From contig DASRCB010000351.1 in NCBI GenBank assembly GCA_035653295.1, positions 1 to 12,359 on the forward strand: a stretch of 12,359 bases of DNA, in the 5' to 3' direction. A program made the position numbers and the translations under genes. Shown in pieces: positions 8,456 to 12,359 of this stretch. Position 1 is the stretch's first letter, and every line of letters starts with the position of its first letter. Origin of the DNA: DASRCB01 sp035653295. Lineage in GTDB: Bacteria; Acidobacteriota; Terriglobia; Bryobacterales; Bryobacteraceae. A model generated the notes under the pieces. That model did not search any database. It saw only the letters and a list, made by a program, of their open reading frames with translations, and was not told the origin of the DNA.

Positions 8456-9883
8456 ATGGCATTGAGTGAATCTCTGTTCGCGCGGAAGTTCGGTATAACA
8501 GCGCACGATCTGGAGAACTGGCTCGGCGAGGCGCTGCACTCCGGCGGCGACTACGCCGACCTTTACTTCGAGTACGTCGAGAACAGCAGCATCAGCATCG
8601 ACGAGTCGATTATCAAGAGCGCCGTTCGCGGCGTGTCGCTCGGCGTAGGGGTACGGGTCGTTTCCGGTGAGCGGACCGGCTACGCCTACAGCGACGATCT
8701 GAGCGCGGAGAAGATCCGGCACGCCTGCCGGGTCGCCGCCGCTATCGCCAGCGGTCCGGCAAAGGTCGACAAGACCGGCCTTTCCGAAGGTCCGAAGCGG
8801 AGCGTTTATCCGCTGCTGGACGGCTCGTTCACGCTGCAGGACCGGGTGGCGCTCGTCGAACGCGCCGATCGCGCGGCGCGCGCCTGGGATCATCGTGTGT
8901 TTCAGGTGCAGGCCAGCTTTGTCGATAATGTTCGGCACGTGCTGATCGCCACCAGCGACGGCGCCATGACGCACGACGTACAGCCGCTCTCCCGGCTGGG
9001 AGTGCGCGTCCTGGCGCGCGAGAACGGCGGCCGTCCGCAGAGCGGCTACGCGGGCGGCGGCGGGCGCATTCCGCTGGAGGCCTTCACCGGCGATCGCAGC
9101 CCGGAGACATGGGCGGCGGAGGCGGCGCGGCAGGCGATTACGCAGCTCGAGGCCGTGGACGCGCCGGCCGGCGAGATGACCGTTGTCCTCGGGCCGGGCT
9201 GGCCGGGAATTCTGCTGCATGAGGCCGTCGGGCACGGCCTGGAAGCCGATTTCAACCGCAAAGGCGTTTCCGCGTTCAGCGGGCGCATCGGCCAGAAAGT
9301 CGCGAGCGAGTTGTGCACCGTTGTGGATAACGGCACGATCCAGAATCGCCGCGGTTCGCTGAATGTCGACGACGAGGGCGTACCCACGCAGGAGAACGTG
9401 CTGATCGAGAACGGCGTTCTGCGCGGTTACCTGGCCGACAAGCTCTCCGGCCGGCTTCTCAACGCCGCAAGCACGGGTAGTGGCCGCCGCGAAAATTACC
9501 AGAACATCCCGATGCCGCGCATGACGAACACCTTCATGCTCTCAGGCGAGAGCGATCCGGCGGACATCATCCGCTCGGTGCCGCGCGGTCTCTACTGCGC
9601 CAATTTCGGCGGCGGGCAGGTGGACATCACCAGCGGCAATTTCGTGTTCGCGGCGTCGGAGAGCTATCTCATCGAGGACGGGCGCCTCACGCGGCCGGTG
9701 CGCGGCGCCACGCTCATCGGCAACGGGCCCGAGGCGCTGAAGTACGTCAGCATGGTGGGCAACGATCTCCGGCTGGACGAAGGCATCGGCATCTGCGGCA
9801 AGGAAGGGCAGAGCGTGCCCGTGGGCGTAGGCATTCCGACGATGAAGATCGATCGCATGACGGTGGGCGGCACGGCGGCATGA
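8456..9883 (+). CDS. tldD: Metalloprotease TldD
   Basis: The 475-residue protein is the catalytic subunit of the TldD/TldE (PmbA) heterodimer, a zinc protease that degrades unfolded or modified peptides. In E. coli it matures microcin B17 and processes CcdA. The family HExxxH motif is present as HEAVGH (255-260) within LLHEAVGHGLEADFNRKG. Cys447 in GIGICGKEGQSVPVGVG is in the place of the third zinc ligand that I recall as Cys454 in E. coli. The sequence VDDEGVPTQ (304-312) and the GRRENYQNIPMPRMTNT segment (343-359) are also diagnostic. Length is normal. The ATG at 8456 has a weak GGGA ribosome site. The gene is first in a tight plus-strand operon and its stop overlaps the pmbA start (ATGA). 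It looks intact and cytoplasmic (no signal peptide). Confidence 0.97.
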   Translation: MALSESLFARKFGITAHDLENWLGEALHSGGDYADLYFEYVENSSISIDESIIKSAVRGVSLGVGVRVVSGERTGYAYSDDLSAEKIRHACRVAAAIASGPAKVDKTGLSEGPKRSVYPLLDGSFTLQDRVALVERADRAARAWDHRVFQVQASFVDNVRHVLIATSDGAMTHDVQPLSRLGVRVLARENGGRPQSGYAGGGGRIPLEAFTGDRSPETWAAEAARQAITQLEAVDAPAGEMTVVLGPGWPGILLHEAVGHGLEADFNRKGVSAFSGRIGQKVASELCTVVDNGTIQNRRGSLNVDDEGVPTQENVLIENGVLRGYLADKLSGRLLNAASTGSGRRENYQNIPMPRMTNTFMLSGESDPADIIRSVPRGLYCANFGGGQVDITSGNFVFAASESYLIEDGRLTRPVRGATLIGNGPEALKYVSMVGNDLRLDEGIGICGKEGQSVPVGVGIPTMKIDRMTVGGTAA

Positions 9884-11223
9884 TCGACGTGCAGATCGCG
9901 GTGGACGCGGTCCGGCTGGCGCTGGAGCGCGGGGCCACCGACGCCGAATGCACCCTGGCCGATGGCGACGAGTTCTCCGCACGCGTGCGCATGCGCGAAC
10001 TGGAAACGCTCAAGGAGGCGGGATCGCAGGCCGCGGGGCTGCGGGTGCTGATGGGCAGGCGGGCCGGCTCGGGGTACACGTCGGACCTGACCCGCGAGGG
10101 CGTCCGGCAGATGGTGGAATCGGCGGTGGAACTGGCCGGCATCGCCACCGAGGATCCGTTCGCCGGGCTGCCGGATGACAACGAGTTGGGTTCGTGGGAT
10201 GGGGACCTGAAGCTCTGGTCCGACGATGTCGCCTCGCTCGAGGCGCGTTTCAAAATCGACGAGGCGCTGGCCGCCGAACAAGCCGCTCTCGCCGCCGACG
10301 AACGGATCGTCAACAGCGAGGGCGCGTCTTTCGATTCCTGGACGGGCGGGCGGGCGTTCGCCAACTCGCGCGGGTTCGCGGGCGCTTATCGCACCAGTTC
10401 GTGTTCGCTGTCGGTCACGCCGGTGGCCAGGCAGGACGGCCGGATGGAGCGGGACTACTGGTTTTCACTGGCGCGCAGCCATGCGGGGCTCGAGCCCGCG
10501 GCGGAAGTCGGCAGGCGGGCCGCCGAGCGCGCGCTGCGCAGGCTCGGTTCGCGGAAGCTTCCCACCTGCAAAGTGCCCGTGATCTTCGAACCGCGCACCG
10601 CGCGCACCCTGGTCGGGCATATCTTCGAAGCGGTGAACGGCGATTCCGTTTATCGCAGCGCGACCTTTCTCGCCGGGAGGCTCGGCGAACGGGCGGCGTC
10701 GGAGCAGGTGACGGTGGTGGACGACGGCACGATCCCAGGCCTGTTCGGAAGCAGCCCGTTCGATGATGAGGGCGTCCCGTCGCGGCGGACGGTGGTGATC
10801 GAGCGCGGAGTGCTGAAGACCTGGCTGCTGAACAGCTACGCGGCGCGGCGGCTGGGAATGAAGACCACGGGCAACGCGGCGCGCGGCGTCGCCGGGAATG
10901 CCAGCATCGGGCACGGGAACTTTTTCCTCGAGCCCGGCGACAAATCGGAACAGGAGATCGTGCGCGGCATTGGACGGGGGCTGTACGTGACGGAACTGAT
11001 CGGCTCCGGCGTCAACATCGTAACCGGCGACTATTCGCGCGGCGCCGCGGGACTCTGGATCGAGGGTGGCGAATTCGCGTATCCTGTGTCTGAGATCACC
11101 ATCGCGGGCAAGCTGCCCGAGATGTTGACCGGCATCACACAGGTCGGCAGCGAGCTGGAGTTTCGTGGATCCACGGCGTCTCCGGCGCTGGTCATCGGGG
11201 AGATGACCGTTAGTGGGCGATAA
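9880..11223 (+). CDS. pmbA: TldE/PmbA family protein, partner of TldD
   Basis: The 447-residue protein is the non-catalytic half of the TldD/TldE protease. It keeps the fold but has no HExxxH. Family features include the N-terminal ALERGATDAECTLADGDEFS (the TldD/PmbA N-terminal domain), GLRVLMGRRAGSGYTSDLT, the central domain PVIFEPRTARTLVGHIFEAV followed by VVDDGTIPGLFGSSPFDDEG, and the C-terminal domain RGLYVTELIGSGVNIVTGDY near residue 365. Each unit of the complex needs both proteins to close the substrate tunnel, which agrees with the 4-base coupled overlap with tldD. The stop at 11221-11223 lies inside the next gene, whose GTG start is at 11213. No precursor peptide or RiPP enzyme is next to the pair, so a general housekeeping role is more likely than bacteriocin processing. 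Confidence 0.96.
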   Translation: MIDVQIAVDAVRLALERGATDAECTLADGDEFSARVRMRELETLKEAGSQAAGLRVLMGRRAGSGYTSDLTREGVRQMVESAVELAGIATEDPFAGLPDDNELGSWDGDLKLWSDDVASLEARFKIDEALAAEQAALAADERIVNSEGASFDSWTGGRAFANSRGFAGAYRTSSCSLSVTPVARQDGRMERDYWFSLARSHAGLEPAAEVGRRAAERALRRLGSRKLPTCKVPVIFEPRTARTLVGHIFEAVNGDSVYRSATFLAGRLGERAASEQVTVVDDGTIPGLFGSSPFDDEGVPSRRTVVIERGVLKTWLLNSYAARRLGMKTTGNAARGVAGNASIGHGNFFLEPGDKSEQEIVRGIGRGLYVTELIGSGVNIVTGDYSRGAAGLWIEGGEFAYPVSEITIAGKLPEMLTGITQVGSELEFRGSTASPALVIGEMTVSGR

Positions 11224-11656
11224 GCGAGTCACCATCGGAATCGCGATCGTACTGGGCCTGCTGGTAATCGCGGGCATCTGGTACATGCAGCGGCCGCCGG
11301 CGCCGCAGCAGGTCACGGCGCTCACGCCGGAGGCGAAGGCCTACGTGCGGAATCTCGCGCTGAGCGACGTCACCATGAAGGCCACCGACAGCTATGCCGG
11401 GCAGACGGTCATCGAGATTGAGGGAAAGATCGCCAACAACGGAACTCGTCCGGTGAAATCGGTGGAGGTGTACTGCATTTTCTACGACAGCTATGGGCAG
11501 CTGGTGCGCCGCGCGCGGGAGCCGATCGTGCGTCCCACCGGCGGCGTGCTGGCGCCCGGCCAGACGCGCGCGTTTCGGCTGCCGTTCGATGACGTGCCGG
11601 AAAGCTGGAACAAGCAGATGCCGCAGCTGGTGATCGCCAGCATCGTCTTCGGGTGA
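11213..11656 (+). CDS. Membrane-anchored protein with FxLYD/DUF2393-like domain
   Basis: The 147-residue product has a short cytoplasmic start (MGDKR), one membrane segment (VTIGIAIVLGLLVIAGIWYM, 6-25) and a proline-rich linker (QRPPAPQQ). A beta-rich domain follows (about 45-147) with the pattern VIEIEGKIANNGTRPVKSVE, IFYDSYGQLV, LAPGQTRAFRLPF and VPESWN. This 'N-G-x-x-x-V, then PGQT-x-x-F' layout is what FxLYD and DUF2393-type immunoglobulin-like domains show. The domain should lie outside the cytoplasmic membrane. The function is unknown. The GTG start lies 11 bp inside the end of pmbA, with GGGGAG upstream, and the stop overlaps the receiver gene by 4 bases, so it is co-transcribed with tldD-pmbA. 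The family assignment is by pattern only. Confidence 0.8.
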   Translation: MGDKRVTIGIAIVLGLLVIAGIWYMQRPPAPQQVTALTPEAKAYVRNLALSDVTMKATDSYAGQTVIEIEGKIANNGTRPVKSVEVYCIFYDSYGQLVRRAREPIVRPTGGVLAPGQTRAFRLPFDDVPESWNKQMPQLVIASIVFG

Positions 11657-11991
11657 AAATGGCGCGCGTGCTCGTGGTGGAGGATGACGCACAGCAGCTC
11701 GGCATGCGCTGTATGGTGCTGCGCGCCGCGGGACATGAGGTGACTGCGGCGCAATCGCCGGCGGCAGCGATCGATTCCTTTCGTGACCATCGGCCGGACA
11801 TCGTGGTCATGGACCTGCGGCTACCGCGGATCTCCGACGGCGAGGATCTGCTGCGCGGCCTCGGGCCGGATGCTCGTGTGCTGGTTCTGACCGGCGCCGC
11901 GTTGCAGACGCCACCCCTCGGCGCGGCGCGCGTCCTGAAGAAGCCGTGCTCGTCGCAGGTGCTGCTGCGGGCCATCGCCGAAATGGCCTGA
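11653..11991 (+). CDS. Stand-alone response regulator receiver (CheY-like) protein
   Basis: The 112-residue protein is a single receiver domain without an output domain. Visible landmarks are VLVVEDD with the acidic pair Asp11/Asp12, the phospho-acceptor Asp54 in IVVMDLRLP, Thr80 in VLVLTG and Lys97 in VLKKP. The set is complete, so it should be phosphorylated by a histidine kinase, but no kinase is in the window. It is slightly shorter than usual, because the last helices are compact. The start could be GTG 11653, which gives a 4-base GTGA overlap with the upstream gene, or ATG 11659. Its position inside the tldD operon suggests co-expression. Whether it acts on TldD/PmbA or the membrane protein cannot be told from sequence. 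Confidence 0.93.
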   Translation: MKMARVLVVEDDAQQLGMRCMVLRAAGHEVTAAQSPAAAIDSFRDHRPDIVVMDLRLPRISDGEDLLRGLGPDARVLVLTGAALQTPPLGAARVLKKPCSSQVLLRAIAEMA

Positions 11992-11992
11992 C

Positions 11993-12217
11993 GTGGACCT
12001 CACGGTCAAGGTGATTCCGAAAAGCTCGCGCACGGAGTTGGCCGCCAGGTTGCCGGACGGCACGTGGAAAGTCAAAGTGGCCGCAGCCCCGGAGAAAGGA
12101 AAAGCGAATCGTGCGCTCTGCGCGTTTCTGGCCGACCACTTCGGCGTGCCGCAAAGCCGCGTGCGGATCCTCTCCGGCGAGACGGGGCACGTAAAGCGGG
12201 TGCGCGTGGACGTCTGA
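11993..12217 (+). CDS. DUF167 (YggU) family protein
   Basis: The 74-residue protein shows the whole DUF167 pattern: LTVKVIPKSSRTEL at the N-terminus, WKVKVAAAPEKGKANRAL (about 24-41), a helix ending in HFGVP, and the closing VRILSGETGHVKRVRVDV. The family is a small alpha/beta fold of unknown molecular role, often found next to yggT or yggS. Here it instead follows the receiver gene after a 1-base gap. The start is GTG 11993, chosen because it fits the family N-terminus. The sequence is complete. Confidence 0.93.
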   Translation: MDLTVKVIPKSSRTELAARLPDGTWKVKVAAAPEKGKANRALCAFLADHFGVPQSRVRILSGETGHVKRVRVDV

Positions 12218-12244
12218 GGTATCCTGCAAAGGCGCCCCTCGACA

Positions 12245-12359
12245 ATGAGCTTCAACACCCTGGCTTTGTTTCCTGAGCTGGTCAGCGAAACTCCCGAACT
12301 GCGCACTACAGGCCTGCTCCCATCCGACCGGCTGGAGGCGCTGGTGCGGAGCGGTCAGG
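12245..12359 (+). CDS. Probable 2'-deoxycytidine 5'-triphosphate deaminase, N-terminal fragment
   Basis: Only 38 codons are visible before the window ends, from ATG 12245. They read MSFNTLALFPELVSE, then TPELRTTGLLPSDRLEALVR, then SGQ. The 'TGLLPSDRLEALVRSG' segment resembles the start of the long bacterial dCTP deaminases (DCD_N type), which open with a G-[IV]-LP-S/D motif followed by a short helix. Those enzymes make dUTP from dCTP for thymidylate synthesis. The gene starts 27 bases after the DUF167 stop, with AAAGG upstream, so it probably belongs to the same transcript. The call rests on a short motif and could be wrong, although a coding start here is likely. Confidence 0.5.
   Translation, partial: MSFNTLALFPELVSETPELRTTGLLPSDRLEALVRSGQ

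Noticed and set aside
9880..11223. PmbA as part of a RiPP or bacteriocin maturation cluster
   Set aside because: No precursor peptide, cyclodehydratase, radical SAM enzyme or exporter is visible in the window. The genes around it are housekeeping types.

Overview
The window is about 12.4 kb of GC-rich, densely coding bacterial chromosome. It holds twelve or thirteen metabolic and housekeeping genes with short gaps, frequent GTG/TTG starts and many start/stop overlaps. The gene set (class II photolyase, split three-gene transhydrogenase, GlgX, TldD/PmbA) and the codon style would suit an Acidobacteriota of the Solibacter/Bryobacter type, but that is inference from gene style only. I see no insertion sequence, phage gene, tRNA, rRNA or CRISPR array.

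Left end (1-2197, minus strand): a two-gene, translationally coupled unit. A class II CPD photolyase (821-2197) is followed by a TIGR01777-family NAD-dependent epimerase-like oxidoreductase (824 to the window edge, C-terminus cut off). Divergent from it, with only about 25 bp between the preferred starts, is a TehB-like SAM methyltransferase with an apparent signal peptide (2223-3065).

Centre (3066-6156, plus strand): a 237-bp gap precedes pntAA-pntAB-pntB, the split-alpha proton-translocating NAD(P)+ transhydrogenase. The gap holds a good sigma-54-type -24/-12 match, a G-quadruplex motif, two tight hairpins and a strong Shine-Dalgarno in front of a TTG start. Together they suggest a structured, about 120-nt, possibly sigma-54-dependent leader. 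glgX (8369-6210, minus strand), a glycogen debranching enzyme, converges on pntB across a 53-bp gap with two hairpins.

Right end (8456-12359, plus strand): a compact likely operon of tldD, pmbA/tldE, a membrane-anchored protein with an FxLYD/DUF2393-like domain, a stand-alone receiver domain, a DUF167 (YggU) protein and the start of a probable dCTP deaminase. The first five are joined by overlaps or a 1-nt gap. The glgX-tldD divergent gap contains a 7-bp inverted repeat (AGGTTAC-N9-GTAACCT) that looks like an operator.

Most genes belong to known families. The observations most worth following are the pnt leader, the apparently exported methyltransferase, the operator-like palindrome, and the coupling of TldD/PmbA to an orphan receiver and a membrane-anchored protein. 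I did not find a clear new defence or mobile system.
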